Below, in pieces: positions 11,936 to 23,077 of a stretch of DNA of 64,000 nt (the first letter of the stretch is position 1; each line of letters starts with the position of its first letter). Below the pieces are notes generated by a model. It was not told where the DNA came from. It did no database searches and worked only from the letters and a program-made list of their open reading frames with translations. A program made the translations under genes and the position numbers. The DNA lies in NCBI RefSeq assembly GCF_018873765.1, contig NC_057922.1, positions 66,178,755-66,242,754 of the forward strand. Direction: 5' to 3'. The stretch is from Telopea speciosissima (taxonomy: Eukaryota > Streptophyta > Magnoliopsida > Proteales > Proteaceae).

Positions 11936-12760
11936 GTCAATAATAACATAGTTACTATTGAGCTTCTCACTAGGTCAAACTTTAAGAAGTGGAAAGAGGA
12001 CATTATGTTTGCTATGGAAATACAGATGTGCACACGTCCCTTGTTATGGATACACCAATGGATCTAACTGCTGATAGTACTGAGGATGAAAAGTCTATGC
12101 ATGTTGGATGGCAAAAGAGTAATCGACTCAGTATACTATCCATAAAGAGGTCGATACTGGAACACCTAAAAAGTGGTCTACCTGAGAAATGTACTGCCAG
12201 GGAATTGTTAGATGCAATCTCCAAGAGATACAAAGTTTCATCGAATGTTGAGATTGGGACACTTCTGCAAGGGTTATTTAATATGGAATATGATAGTTCT
12301 GGGGGTATTAGGGATTACATTATTAGGATGGTTGATTACCAAACTAAACACAAGGCTTGACATTCCTCTTCCAGATGCCCTAATTGTCCATCAAGCCTTA
12401 AATACCCTACCTTCTGAATTTGGCATTATAAAAATCAACTATATTTCCCAAGATGGAGTCTGGAGTATTAATGACCTAATTTCTAGGGTTGTGTCTGAGG
12501 AAGAGAAACTGAAGAAAGAGAAAAAGTCTGCTGCCTTGTTTACTTCCAAAGCCCATAAGAGTAAAAAGTCTAAAAATCATACTCATAAGTCTGCCAATAA
12601 ACAGTCCGATCAGACTAACAATTTGGGACCCAAGAAAGACTCTTTGAAGAAAGAGCGTGATCATTGCTTCTTTTGCAAGAAGAAGGGTCACATGAAGAAG
12701 GACTACGACAAAAACAAGGCTTGGTTACTCAAGCCCAAGCAGCCATCAGGTAATGATTCT
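11936..12760 (+). pseudogene. Retrotransposon gag, frameshifted
   Basis: Gag is readable across three pieces. From 11936 frame 2 gives 'VNNNIVTIELL', with no ATG at the expected start. Near 12017 the frame changes to that of 11989-12360 ('GNTDVHTSLVMD', 'SILEHLKSGLPEKC'). Near 12350 it returns to frame 2 ('LDIPLPDALIVHQALNTL'). A basic stretch then leads to a zinc knuckle at 12665-12706, where the last ligand of CX2CX4HX4C is Tyr (TAC) in place of Cys, so zinc binding would fail. The shifts look like a 1-nt loss near 12017 and a 1-nt gain, or 2-nt loss, near 12350. Confidence 0.88.
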
Positions 12761-13276
12761 TTGGCTTTTGTTTGTGAATCTAATCTATCAGAAGCCCCAT
12801 CCAGTTCTTGGTGGCTAGATAGCGGTGCAACTAACCATATTGCTTTTACCATACAGGGATTCATAAATCTGAGGAGGCCAAACAAAGATGAATCAAGGCT
12901 GGTCGTAGGAAATGATGGACATTCTGACGTAGAGTTTGTGGGAAATGTCATTTTATTATTAGATTCTGATTTTAAATTGACTTTAAAGAACACTTTTTAT
13001 GCACCATCCTTTAGGCGAAATTTAATTTCGGTTTCAATTTTGGACATTAGTGGTTCCTATTTTGAAATAAAGAATACTATGGTTAATTTATTTTTTAATT
13101 CAACTAAAGTTGGTTCCTGCTTTATGTCCAATGGATTGTACAGATTGTGTTTGTCTCCCATTGATAACTACGTCTCCTGTAATGTTGAAAGCGTTGTTTC
13201 TAAAAGACCCTTACCTAAAGAATGGTCTTTCACATTGTGGCATAAGAGGCTAGGTCATATTTTAAGACAAGAGTAG
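12761..13276 (+). pseudogene. Retrotransposon protease and GAG-pre-integrase region
   Basis: 'WWLDSGATNHI' near 12809-12841 is the copia aspartic protease active site (DSG). It is followed by the 'YAPSFRRNLISVS' phrase and the pre-integrase 'LWHKRLGH' near 13235-13258. The frame closes at the TAG at 13274-13276, just where homologues read on. Integrase continues in another frame from 13262, which points to a single-base loss at about 13268. Confidence 0.88.
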
Positions 13277-14100
13277 AAAGGCTGATAAAGTCTGACATCC
13301 TACCTACTCTCGAAAGTGATCTAGAAACTTGTGTAGACTGTTATAAGGGAAAGATGACCAAAATAAAGAAGAAAACTGCAGTCCGTAGTTCTGACCTGTT
13401 AGAGGTCATTCATACTGACATCAATAGTCCCTATTTAGCCACATTATGTAAAAAAATTTATTTCATCACTTTTACAGATGACTATTCCCGATATGGATAC
13501 CCGTACTTAATTAAAGAAAAGTCTGAATCTCTTGATAAGTTCAAGATTTTTAGGACTGAGGTTAAGAAACAGTTAGGAAAAATTATTAAAATTGTTAGAT
13601 TTGATCGTGGGGGTGAGTATTATAGCAGACATGGCGATGCTGGACAACTTAAGGGCTCGTTTGCCAAATACCTTGAGGATTCTGGAATAGTTAGTCAGTT
13701 TACTATGCCAGAAAATCCTGAACAAAATGGGGTCGCTGAAAGGCATACCGCACCCTTATGGACATGGTGAGGAGTATGGTTAGTATGACTAGTTTACCTA
13801 AGTTCTTATGGGGTGAAGCCTTGAAAACTGCTCTTTATATCCTTAACCGTGTACCTAATAAAGTCGCTCCTCTTACACCTTTTGAGTTGTGGATCGGCCG
13901 TAAACCCAATTTAAACCATCTTAGAGTTTGGGGGTGCCCTGCAAAAGTGAAGTTATATAATCCGACTTTAAACAAGTTGGATCCCAAGATTACTCGTTGC
14001 TACTTTGTTAGCTACCCAGATCATTCGAAGGGATATAAATTTTGTAATCCCTGCGGAGGTACTAGGATTGTGGATTCACAGACAGCGAAGTTTCTGAAAT
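13277..14100 (+). pseudogene. Retrotransposon integrase, frameshifted
   Basis: 'VIHTDI' (first catalytic Asp at 13417-13419), 'FTDDYSRYGY', 'RFDRGGEYY' (second Asp at 13603-13605) and 'QNGVAER' (Glu at 13738-13740) keep the catalytic triad of a copia integrase. The Asp-Glu gap is longer than the usual 35 because of a loop after GGEYY. Just past the Glu the frame shifts: 13354-13770 ends, and the sequence goes on in the frame of 13758 ('DMVRSMVSM', 'WGEALKTALYILNRVP'). The target-binding 'WGCPAKVK' region is kept. Confidence 0.9.
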
Positions 14101-15314
14101 TTGATGTGGTTGAAAAGAATGATTGTTCTCAAACTGTTGAAGATAGTCATATGGTTGGTACATCAGTACCTATTCAGACGGATGTGGGGCATACTGTGCC
14201 ATTGGTTACACTTGCTGGAGTTCAAGAGCCTGATATTGATACCGTCCCTGACATTCATGTAGCACCTGATGAGATTCCTCTTATTCAGGATGCGGTTGAG
14301 GATCCTATCATTGATGCAGTTCTAGCTGAGATTCCTCAGATTCAGGTTGAGGCAGTAGTGGCACCATTACGGAGATCCACCAAGGAGAGAAAGTTAGCTA
14401 TATCACCTATCTATGAGGTCTATCTGGGAGAACATGACTATGACATTGGTTGTGTGGTTGATCCAGTTACTTATTCAGGCGTTGTTTCTAGTCCTCAGTC
14501 AGATTTATGGTTAGATGCGATGAGAGATGAAATGCAATCGATGAAACATAATGATGTTTGGGAGCTTGTTGATTTACCTAAAGGTTGTAAGCCCATTGGT
14601 TACAAATGGGTATATAAAACCAAAAGAGCTTCCAAAGGAAAAGTTGAGAGGTTTAAAGCCAAATTGGTAGCCAAGGGATTCACTCAGAGAGAGGGAGTAG
14701 ACTACAATGAGACTTTTTCTCTAGTCTCCTATAAGGATTCTTTCAGGGTGATCATGGCATTGGTAGTTCATTTTGATATGGAGTTGCCTCAGATGGATGT
14801 TAAAACCGCCTTTCTCAATGGCAATCTTGATGAGAAAGTCTATATGGTTCAGCCTGAGGGTTTTGCAGTGGATGATTCAGATCATCTTGTGTGTAGACTC
14901 AAGAAGTCTATCTACGGTCTCAAACAAGCTTCTGGGCAGTGGTATCTGAAGTTTGACAGTGTTGTGACTTCGTTTGGTTTTATGGAAAACAAAGTGGATC
15001 AATGTATATATCACAAGGTCAGTGGGAGCAAATTATGTTTTCTCATTTTGTATGTGGATGACATCCTGCTTGTAAGCAGTGACCTAGGGATGTTGTATAA
15101 TACAAAACAACTTTTATCTAGGGAATTTGACATAAAGGACCTTGGTGAGGCCTCTTTTATTCTTGGGATTGAGATCCATAGGGATCGTTCTCATCGTTTA
15201 TTAAGTCTTTCTCAGAGGGCTTATATTGATCGTGTTCTGGAGAGGTTCAATATGCTGGATTGCAAACCTAAAAATGTTCCTGTTCTCAAGGGTGACAAAC
15301 TGAGTTCGACATAG
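14101..15314 (+). pseudogene. Retrotransposon reverse transcriptase, ends in a premature stop
   Basis: A variable linker with 'RRSTKERK' leads to a classic copia reverse transcriptase: 'WLDAMRDEMQSM', 'PIGYKWVYKTK', 'LVAKGFTQREGVDYNETF', 'MDVKTAFLNG', 'YGLKQASGQW' and the catalytic 'LYVDDILL' (Asp pair at 15057-15062). It is one open frame from 13758 to the TAG at 15312-15314. That stop sits where a Gln codon is expected, consistent with CAG to TAG. Confidence 0.93.
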
Positions 15315-16044
15315 TGCCCGAAAAATGAAACTGAGAGGGATGAAATGAAGAAGGTGCCTTATGCTAGCACACTTGGTAGTATCTTGTATGCTCAGGTCTG
15401 TGCCAGACTAGATATTGCTTTTGTGACGGGACTTCTTAGCAGGTATCAGTCAGATCTTGGTCTTAACCACTGGGCTGCTGCCAAGAAAGTATTGAGGTAC
15501 TTGAAGGGGACAAGAGATTATATGCTGACTTATAGACACGTTCATGAACTCAAGTCAATGGGGGTATACAGACTTTGACTTTGCTGGCTGTGAGGATGAC
15601 AGGAAATCCACATCAGGTTATGTTTCCTTAATGGCAAGAGGGGCAGTATCATGGAAGAGTAAAAAGCAGACATTGGTGACTACTTCGACTATGCAGGTAG
15701 AGTTTGTAGCATGCTATGGGGCTACTACTTAGGCTAGTTGGCTCAGAAATCTCATAAAGGAGTTGACTATTGTAGATTTTGTGGATAGATCCATCCAGAT
15801 ATACTGTGATAACAACTCTGCTGTGTTGATTATAAACAACAATAAAGGACTTAGAGGGTCTAAACACATGGAGGTCAAGTATTTAACCATAAAGGAGAGA
15901 GTAAAGGAAGGTGACATTGCAGTGGAGCATATTGGTACATATGATATGGTTGCAGATCCCCTAACCAAAGGTCTTCGCCCTTGTGTTTTTGAGAGACATG
16001 TCATGAGCATGGGCTTAGTTGCATCATGGGATGTGATTAGTTAG
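15315..16044 (+). pseudogene. Retrotransposon connection and RNase H, broken
   Basis: 'YASTLGSILYAQVCARLDIA' and 'VLRYLKGTRDY' follow in the RT frame. A frameshift near 15560 leads into RNase H in another frame ('TDFDFAGCEDDRKSTSGYV', 'SWKSKKQTLVTTST'). A second TAG at 15730-15732 again replaces an expected Gln codon. Then 'IYCDNNSAV', 'RSKHMEVKYL'-like sequence and 'DMVADPLTKGL' close the polyprotein at 16042-16044. Confidence 0.9.
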
Positions 16045-16713
16045 TGAAAGTTTGTTTTATTTTGCTTCATTGTAATTTAAAGTTTCTTTATATTTGTATT
16101 TTTACCTTATGGTAAACTTTGATTTATATATATATCAGGTGTCATTGCATATAGTTTCTTTTAAACACATGAGTGTTTTATTTATTGACATGATTAATAT
16201 ATTTCTGATTTTAAAGTCTTAAGGAATGTGTTAACCTTAAGCAAGGCTGGGGCATTAAGTTGTTAGCCTAAATGTATGTCTTGTAACACATAAAGTATAA
16301 CTCGAGTTATTTCTGATGAGACATACAGATTCGTTAGAATCACAAAGTTTATTTCTCTAGTGAGCCTGTGCCACTTAAAGAAGAGAAATTTTGGACTGAT
16401 AAATGGATAATACATAAGGAATCATTACGTGAGTATTATCTCGTTGCCACACTACCACATTGCATCCATGTTAGTAGAGTTGAGGGCTCTCGTGACCATG
16501 GAAGGCTCTGTGTCGCTTGATCATAGATGCAGTTACAGTCATGATTCGGTGTCTAAAATTTTATGGGACATGATTGATTTTCTAATACGACCTCTAGACC
16601 AATTTGTTTTTTAAACAGTGCACACAAAGTTTTCCTAAAGGTTGTTAGCCTGTGATTTGTTTTGGTCAAAACTGTTTTTAAATCTCTTTAAAAATAAGAA
16701 ATTTAATATAAGT

Positions 16714-16726
16714 TCAAGTAGGAGAA
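16714..16726 (+). other. Polypurine tract
   Basis: 'tcaagtaggagaa' directly before the TG of the 3' LTR. This is the usual copia primer for plus-strand synthesis, slightly decayed by the T. Confidence 0.75.
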
Positions 16727-17253
16727 TGCTAGAATTTTAATTCCATTAGGATTAATATTCTAATATTATATGGATTAATATTAAATATCTTAAACCAGGC
16801 TAATTATAGTTTTGGTCTAATTAGGGAGGTCATTAAGTTGTATTAGAAGTCTAATGTGGACTGGCTTGGTGTGGGCCAGATAGATTCCTACTGGGACTAT
16901 GATGAGAGAGACCCTTTAGGGATTACTATATAAAGAGAGTTAGGTCCCCCCTTCTACCTATCACAATTATTAGTTTTTAATTGTTCTTGAGGAGTGCATT
17001 CAGAAAAGGAGATATTCAGTGTTCATCATCCTTGTGCATTCGGCATTATCATCAGGCCAGTTACTTTGGGAATAGAGGGGAAACACCTAGATCTTGTTCT
17101 TTATTTTTTGCTGCGATCATCATCACTATGGATGCGAAACAGGTTAGTGATTCTATCCCTGTTTCTATTATTTATTTGGTTGTGTTCTTGAACGCCCTAT
17201 GGAGATCCTGATTTTTGGGATTTTATCCCTATTCGGATCAATTTAATCTAACA
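16727..17253 (+). repeat. 3' LTR, 527 bp
   Basis: Begins TGCTAGAATT and ends AATCTAACA. It is collinear with the 5' LTR, with about 30 base differences by hand count. An extra 9 bp near 17042 ('ggcattatc' region) sets it apart. Confidence 0.95.
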
Positions 17254-17258
17254 TGAAT

Positions 17259-18962
17259 GTCCTCTTCTTATGCATGTAGAAATGGGAAAAATAAATCAAT
17301 AAAATTTCTAGAGACTTCGTAATGTGCTTCTTTAGGAGTTAAACATCTATTCGTCCATATTTTGAGAAAAGGAATCTCATGTTTCTGGTTTCCATTCCCA
17401 TTCTGTTAATACTATTGCGATAATTATTTTCCATTCCTTCCACAATCCATCTCGAAGCTCGAATGAAACTCTTGTTCTAGGTTTTGGCCACTCTGCAACC
17501 CACCCCCCGAGTATATGTTTCAATAGGAATCAAACATGAGTAGATTGATACAATAGAAACCATTTTATATTTGTGTGTATTTTGTATAGGTTTGGATCCA
17601 CTCAACTGATCTTGCAAGCTCCACCACCTATAACAAATTGCTTCACAAGTATTCTTCCTCTCCACAAATGTGTATCCGTTATGTTTTCTCACATCTCCAA
17701 ACTCCCTTAGGTTCGCATAAGGAGATGATGATGATGAAGAAGAAGAATTTATTATTATTATTATTATTCTTTGGTGAAAAGAACTAGACAACCCCTTCTC
17801 CTCATGCAATCTCCTCTCCCTTTGTCTTTTTTTTATTTTTTATTTTTTATATTTTGGGACAAAGTTTTCACATAGGTCTATTCAACCTTTTCATTTCTCT
17901 TAATGAAATTTTATTAAAAGGCAATTACCAAAAAACACAAGTGATTCGGGTGCAAAAGCTTAATTTATCAATTATTAAAATTTAATTGAAGGTTAGTCTC
18001 TTAAAGGTGAAACTTTTCCTTCACTCACAATGAAGGTGAAGGTTTATCCACAAATTTGTCGTCATCATTACTCTCTCTCTATTTATTGGAGGTTGAAAAA
18101 GCCTTTCACTGTTCCCCTATGCCCATCCAAATACAAGGATGGCCATCGGTCCTTCGACGTGATTTAAAGAAAACCCAATCCTTTGTTACAAGCAAAAACT
18201 AATGATCTCGAATTTTTATATATTTTTTTAGGGGAAAGGTTCTTTGAACAAGTGGAATAGAAGAACGCACTGATGACTGATGAAGCGCATTAGAACAGTA
18301 AACTTAGGTCTTCAAACTGAACACCTCCTGGCTCCATCTATCCACACTTTGCTTTTCCAACTCCTTTCCTTTATATCCCATGTACTAGATAAGGACCTCG
18401 ATCTTGCAATAGCTTTGCCAGTATTTGCTATTTTCATTGGCTAAGTATGAAATAAATTGTTTAATAATCATTATCAGCCCAACCCACATCGAATTTTATC
18501 TTATGTAGATTGATTAATGGATTTCTGAAAATAGTCCCCCGGCCAGGTAGTTCCCCAGTGTTGTCTCGCTCCCAATCTGACATTTTGACACTCACAAGGC
18601 CCCACTATTCTACACTTACTTGTCATAAAAGTTTTCTTGACCATTTAAGTGAGGTTGGAGGGTCTTCTATATTAATATCCAACAATTCTTTCACTATTAC
18701 TTGTATGAATTATGGATTATTTATAGAGAATACTTAAGACGCAAAAGCAAGAAAAATGCTCCAAGAATTGCAAATATAAAACACAATGTTTAAGCATCCG
18801 CAACATCGACATTGGGGTGGCTGTTTAAATACACTTCTCGCTGATCTTGAGAACTCTTTTATGTTTTTTTTTTTCTTTTGTCTATATGTATAAACAAGAT
18901 TGTGTTTACATCAACTAATGAACTTGCGATTACGGTTAGGATAACTAAAGTTCACATGGAAG
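17259..18962. other. Intergenic, no gene seen
   Basis: A (ATT)n run at about 17747-17768. Pyrimidine-rich stretches near 17820 and 18075. No supported gene or element. Confidence 0.5.
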
Positions 18963-18971
18963 TACTAAACA

Positions 18972-19147
18972 GGATGCAGATCGTCTATGGCGTAGCTGCC
19001 CGTCCTGCCTATGCTGCATAGATATGGGGCCGCATGTAAAGATCGTCTTACCCCTACTCGGGCAGGGATAAGGCGGTCTTTGCGCATGACGTTGTGTCTA
19101 CACAGTACAGGCAGGACGGGCAGCTGTGCCGTAGACGATCCAAATCC
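18972..19147. mobile_element. Foldback MITE, family 1 copy A
   Basis: The left arm 'ggatgcagatcgtctatggc' and the right arm, ending 'gacgatccaaatcc', are inverted complements carrying 'agctgcccgtcctgcct'. A perfect 9-bp target duplication TACTAAACA flanks it at 18963-18971 and 19148-19156. Family 1 members are 176-193 bp, GC-rich, with arms occupying most of the element. Confidence 0.88.
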
Positions 19148-19595
19148 TACTAAACAATGGTATAGATGTTATCCAAAAAGGAAAAAGTGCATTGGAACGG
19201 TTGGTTTCGTACTTAGGAGGACAGTAAAATCATTTCAAATGAAAAGAAGAGAGATGGAAAGAGTACCATATATAGGGAGGGCACGAAAGACATTTCAAGT
19301 CATTTTGTTCATTCCTTACACGAACTTTTTTATTATTTTATTTATTTTTTTATGGGATACGAATATATATGGCTAGGGAACACACCAATAAGGATTGTAT
19401 ATTGGAGAGCCTTTTCCATTTTTTTGAATACAAGACGATTTGATTCGATTTGATGTACTGTGTCAAATTGACTTAAAGATATAGGCGTAAGCCGCGTAAC
19501 ACATTAGGATTCAAGAGTGCACCCTTCTTCTTCTTCTTCTTCTTTTTTTTTCTTTCTGACGAGGACTCAAGATTGCTCTTGGGTATTAGATAGTA

Positions 19596-19853
19596 TCATG
19601 GTTTGAGGTATTGGTATCCTATCGCTTGATATTTACTAATTTTGTAAGTGACCGATCTCAATATTGTGCTGATACCATATTGGTGATGCGATACGGAGAG
19701 ATAAAATAGTAAAAAAAAAGCTCATTTTTAAAAGAGAATAAGAGATAAATTTATCTGTTACAATCGATCTATGCCGATAACAATTTGATATCATATCGGT
19801 TTTCCAGTTGACCGATACCCATTCCGATATCATGCACTAAAACTGTGACAGTT
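19596..19853. repeat. Dispersed 'GATACC' repeat, copy c
   Basis: Opens 'tcatggtttgaggtattggtatcc' and closes 'gataccc..ccgatatcatgc'. The outer GGTATC/GATACC words are inverted relative to each other, suggesting degenerate terminal inverted repeats. Confidence 0.45.
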
Positions 19854-20224
19854 GGATTCAAATGTCCATGGTCATCACTATCATTATCTTCATTTGCTTA
19901 AACGGGTGATTAATGGTCATCAAACTCTGATGCATCAACAAAAGAGATGTATGAGCTTCTAAAGAGGCAACTTAGCGTCCACTTCAAAGGAAACATTCTT
20001 GAGGGGAGAATATCAGAGATACATATTAGATGATATTTTAAAACTAGTAATGACAATACAAGTGCATTGAAGGCTGGGTTTTTTTTCTTGATTTAGTTTT
20101 TGCAAGGATCAGATTTTCCTTCACTAACGGTGTAGGAGGAATTCCTTCACCGTGGCCATTGATGCCATCATATTGCATCAAAGAGGGATAATTTGAATTT
20201 GGTAAATAAGACCAAGTAGGTAGG

Positions 20225-20465
20225 GGTGTAAATGAATAGTCGGAATCCGTTTATGTATCTGAGTTCGTATCTATTTAGTAATATCCAAATCTGTCCGAAA
20301 GTTAAACAGATGCGGATACAGATAGGCTATAACTATCCGAAAAGCTATTTTTACATGTAAATGGATAAAATATATGATTCGTATTCGTGTCCGTATCTAT
20401 TTAGTACTATCCGAATCCATCCGAAAGCTAATCGAATATAAATACGGATGCAGATATAGTAGGAG
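20225..20465. repeat. 'Ggggtgtaaatg' dispersed repeat with internal duplication
   Basis: Starts 'taggggtgtaaatgaatag' and contains two direct copies of 'cgtatctatttagta.tatcc', at about 20266 and 20391. The same opening, 'agggatgtaaatggata', recurs at 63927 and is cut by the window end. Class unknown. Confidence 0.5.
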
Positions 20466-21117
20466 AGTAAACGGTGACACAAGAATTGAATCTCAAAATC
20501 GCAACAGTAGTAGAGAAGGAAATCAAATCTTAGTCCATTTTGTAAAATTAACCTTGAAAACATATCTTAGAATTTCAAGCTTTATTGATCAATAAGAGGT
20601 TTATCATACCATATACTAAAACTTCGCTTCTAATCCCAAGAATTTCAAGCTTTATTTTTTTATCCAATTGGCAAGCTCTACTTGAACTAAAACTTTACGT
20701 GTTGGTGGGGACCATGCAATCTACGTACCCACCCAAAAAATTCGAGGTCCATCCAATCTGTCAACTAGCAGTCATTTGGGTTTTGTTTAATAAAAATAAT
20801 AAATTAGATTAGGACTAGGTGTGCATAGCTTAGGTAACAATGCAGAATCTTTAACTTTTAAGTAGTGGAATTGTAGAGTGGAAAGATTGGGTAGGGGAGG
20901 ATGAGAAATAATATAATTTAAAGGAGAAAGTTTTCCTGAACTGGGGATGAAGGAAACATACACTCCACAATGGTCATAATTGTTCTGCCCCTTATGGTAT
21001 GGAGTCAATAATACCCCTATACTGTTCCCCTAACTCTCTCAATACCATCTGAACGTCTCGATCAGGGATAAAACCATGAAAGATTGCAAGATTCCACCCT
21101 AATTGTGTTTCTTTATA

Positions 21118-21254
21118 GAAGTGATGTTTTCTGTGCCGCAGCGGAGGCTGTGCCCAGGCACATGGGGTTGGGCATAGTGATCACCCTGCCCTCTTGAATG
21201 GCAAGCCCATGTGCCTGGACACAGCCTAGGTTGCAGCTCAAAGAACATTCTCCC
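21118..21254. mobile_element. Foldback MITE, family 2 copy 2
   Basis: A 137-bp hairpin with arms 'tgttttctgtgccgcagcgg' and its diverged complement near 21215-21250. A perfect 9-bp target duplication TTCTTTATA flanks it at 21109-21117 and 21255-21263. Confidence 0.88.
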
Positions 21255-21625
21255 TTCTTTATATGTCTTTTATTATTGAAGGGAAAACTTTTTCATCATA
21301 GAATCTCTTTAGTCTCGGTGATTTCATACTATGAATGGACTTTTGACACATCATTAATCCTCGTCCCTTATTTATGAAGATCACAAATGCCTTCCGTTGA
21401 TTCAATCAAAAGGTGGGATCTCATGATTGAAGAGATTTTTCAATGTGTGTGAAGGAAAACTCAATGTCACGAGTGGAAAGTTTTATTTTTTTATTTTTTC
21501 ATTTTTTTGGTACAATCCCACTTGTAGGAAGATTTATTAAGCCTCTAATGGAAGAAATTGGTATACAAGCTATAGAAGATCCACAAGAAAAGAAGATTCC
21601 CATCGCCTCTCTTATGGGGGTAATT

Positions 21626-22367
21626 TTTTTTTAGCTAAAGGTCAGCAATGTGTGTATCAAGATGTAAAAAAAAAAAAAAGAGTTACAAAGAATGGCTGTA
21701 TGTCAACCTAAAGAAATACTCGGGGATCTTACTAGTTACCTTCGGCAATGCCATCAATAACTCGTAGGACCCTAGCAATCTTACCCAAGAAAATAGAAAA
21801 ACAAGCTAAGTGAATCTATAGGAAGGACGTCCCAGCACCTCCCAAAGAACTGTCTGTGAAATAAAACGAGGGGGAGCACTCCAGCAAGTTGTGCTTTTTG
21901 TTTTCGCCGTTTGATTTGCAAGGGCATCCGCAGCCGAGTTTGCCTCCCCTAAAGCAATGGGTTATACGCCACTGGATATGGATTCAAGGAAAGTAGAAGC
22001 CGACCACCATTCCTGTAGTAGGCACCAGGGTGTCTTGCGAGAAAGGATGGATGACACTACTGCTTCCGAGTCGCTCTCAATCCATAGTTTGTCAATATTC
22101 AATTCAATAGCTTGCTTAACCCCAGTGAAAAAAACACCCATTTCTGCCATGAAGTTCGATCCCACTCCCTTATACTCCGCAAAGCATCGTTTCACCACTC
22201 CGGTGTGGTCGCGAAAAATTCCTCCTGCTCCCAACGATCCAGGGTTGCCCAAGGAAGAGCCATCAATATTCAATTTCCACCAATTGGCGGAGGCTTCCTC
22301 CATCTCACTTCCATTATTCATTTTGCACGCGGCCTTGAGGTAGCAATCTTGAGTTCTCTAGCTATAG
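21626..22367 (-). mobile_element. 5'-truncated L1-like LINE, RNase H and 3' end
   Basis: A 742-bp insertion on the minus strand with a poly-A tail (poly-T at 21626-21632 on plus) and a 16-bp target duplication TCTTATGGGGGTAATT at 21610-21625 and 22368-22383. Only the end of ORF2 survives: an RNase H domain with 'WWKLNIDGSSLGNPGSLGAG', then 'NFMAEMGV', 'IESDSEAV' and, after a stop, 'GEANSAADALAN', so all four DEDD-type acidic residues are still visible. The TAA near 21963 splits the domain, so this is a dead copy. The first Met of the visible frame is at 22321. Confidence 0.9.
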
Positions 22368-22383
22368 TCTTATGGGGGTAATT

Positions 22384-22850
22384 CAAAACCCATCTACGTA
22401 CTTTCGGATCTTTATCACCTATGGTTCTCTGTTCGGTACAGTTTCTGTGATTACCTAACAAGGGGAGCAAAATGACCATTCCGCCCCTGATCAAACACTC
22501 TGCCTGAATGGGGTCCATCCCTGTCTTATTAGAGGCACTAGGGAAACTATATACCGGTCAGGGAATCGTAGGAGATATTTTCCTTCTATTTTCTACTCTA
22601 GTAACAAAAGAGAAATAGAAGAAATCAAAACTTCCCTAGAGCAGCTTTATATCTCTGATAATGGTGGAGACTTTACTTGGTGGTTGATAGCCATCAACCA
22701 CCTTTCAGCATTAGGAGAAAGCGAAAGTTGGAACATTAGGAGAAGGAGAAAACTTCTCGATCTTCACCCTCAGGGCTCAATGGACATCCTTCTCTCCGGT
22801 TCTCCCAACTATTCTTGCGAAGTCCTCCACCCCTAGAGTCACATCCAATC
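22384..22850. other. Intergenic, no gene seen
   Basis: Includes a perfect 10-bp stem with a 4-nt loop at 22679-22702 (ggtggttgat/atcaaccacc). No gene is supported. Confidence 0.4.
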
Positions 22851-23077
22851 ATGGTTTTGGGAATTGGTATTGGATGAGCCATATCGGCCATGTCCGATAC
22901 TGATACGGTGATACCAATATGGCAATACCTAATTGATATGGATCGGACAATACAGCACAGATGTGATATTTTTAACAAAAAATAAAGTTTTGATCTAGAA
23001 CTGATACTGATACGACCTTACACGACTTAAACGTATTCATATCGGTACTGACGGCAACCGATACCTTGAACTAAATC
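22851..23077. repeat. Dispersed 'GATACC' repeat, copy d
   Basis: Opens 'aatcatggttttggg' and closes 'gataccttgaactaaatcca', with many GATAC/GTATC words between. The termini resemble inverted versions of one another. Confidence 0.5.

Larger units (their letters stand above)
10113..17253 (+). mobile_element. Ty1/copia LTR retrotransposon, complete in structure, dead in coding
   Basis: A 7141-bp element. Two LTRs (10113-10630 and 16727-17253) run TG..CA. A 5-bp target duplication TGAAT flanks it at 10108-10112 and 17254-17258. The primer-binding site TGGTATCAGAGC at 10633-10644 fits the initiator-Met tRNA 3' end, and a purine tract precedes the 3' LTR. The domain order gag, protease, integrase, reverse transcriptase, RNase H is that of Ty1/copia. 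The frame is broken by about four frameshifts and two in-frame stops, so no full polyprotein can be made. Hand alignment of the LTRs gives about 30 substitutions over some 515 positions plus a 9-bp and two 1-bp indels, about 6% divergence, so it is not a recent insertion. It is still intact enough to serve as a template if proteins were supplied in trans (inference). Confidence 0.96.

Noticed and set aside
20571-20655. 18-bp direct repeat 'agaatttcaagctttatt'
   Set aside because: A single AT-rich pair without further structure; it may be chance or the trace of a small duplication.
22679-22702. Short perfect hairpin (10-bp stem, 4-nt loop)
   Set aside because: There is no gene end beside it and hairpins of this size are expected in 64 kb; it was not treated as a terminator or microRNA.
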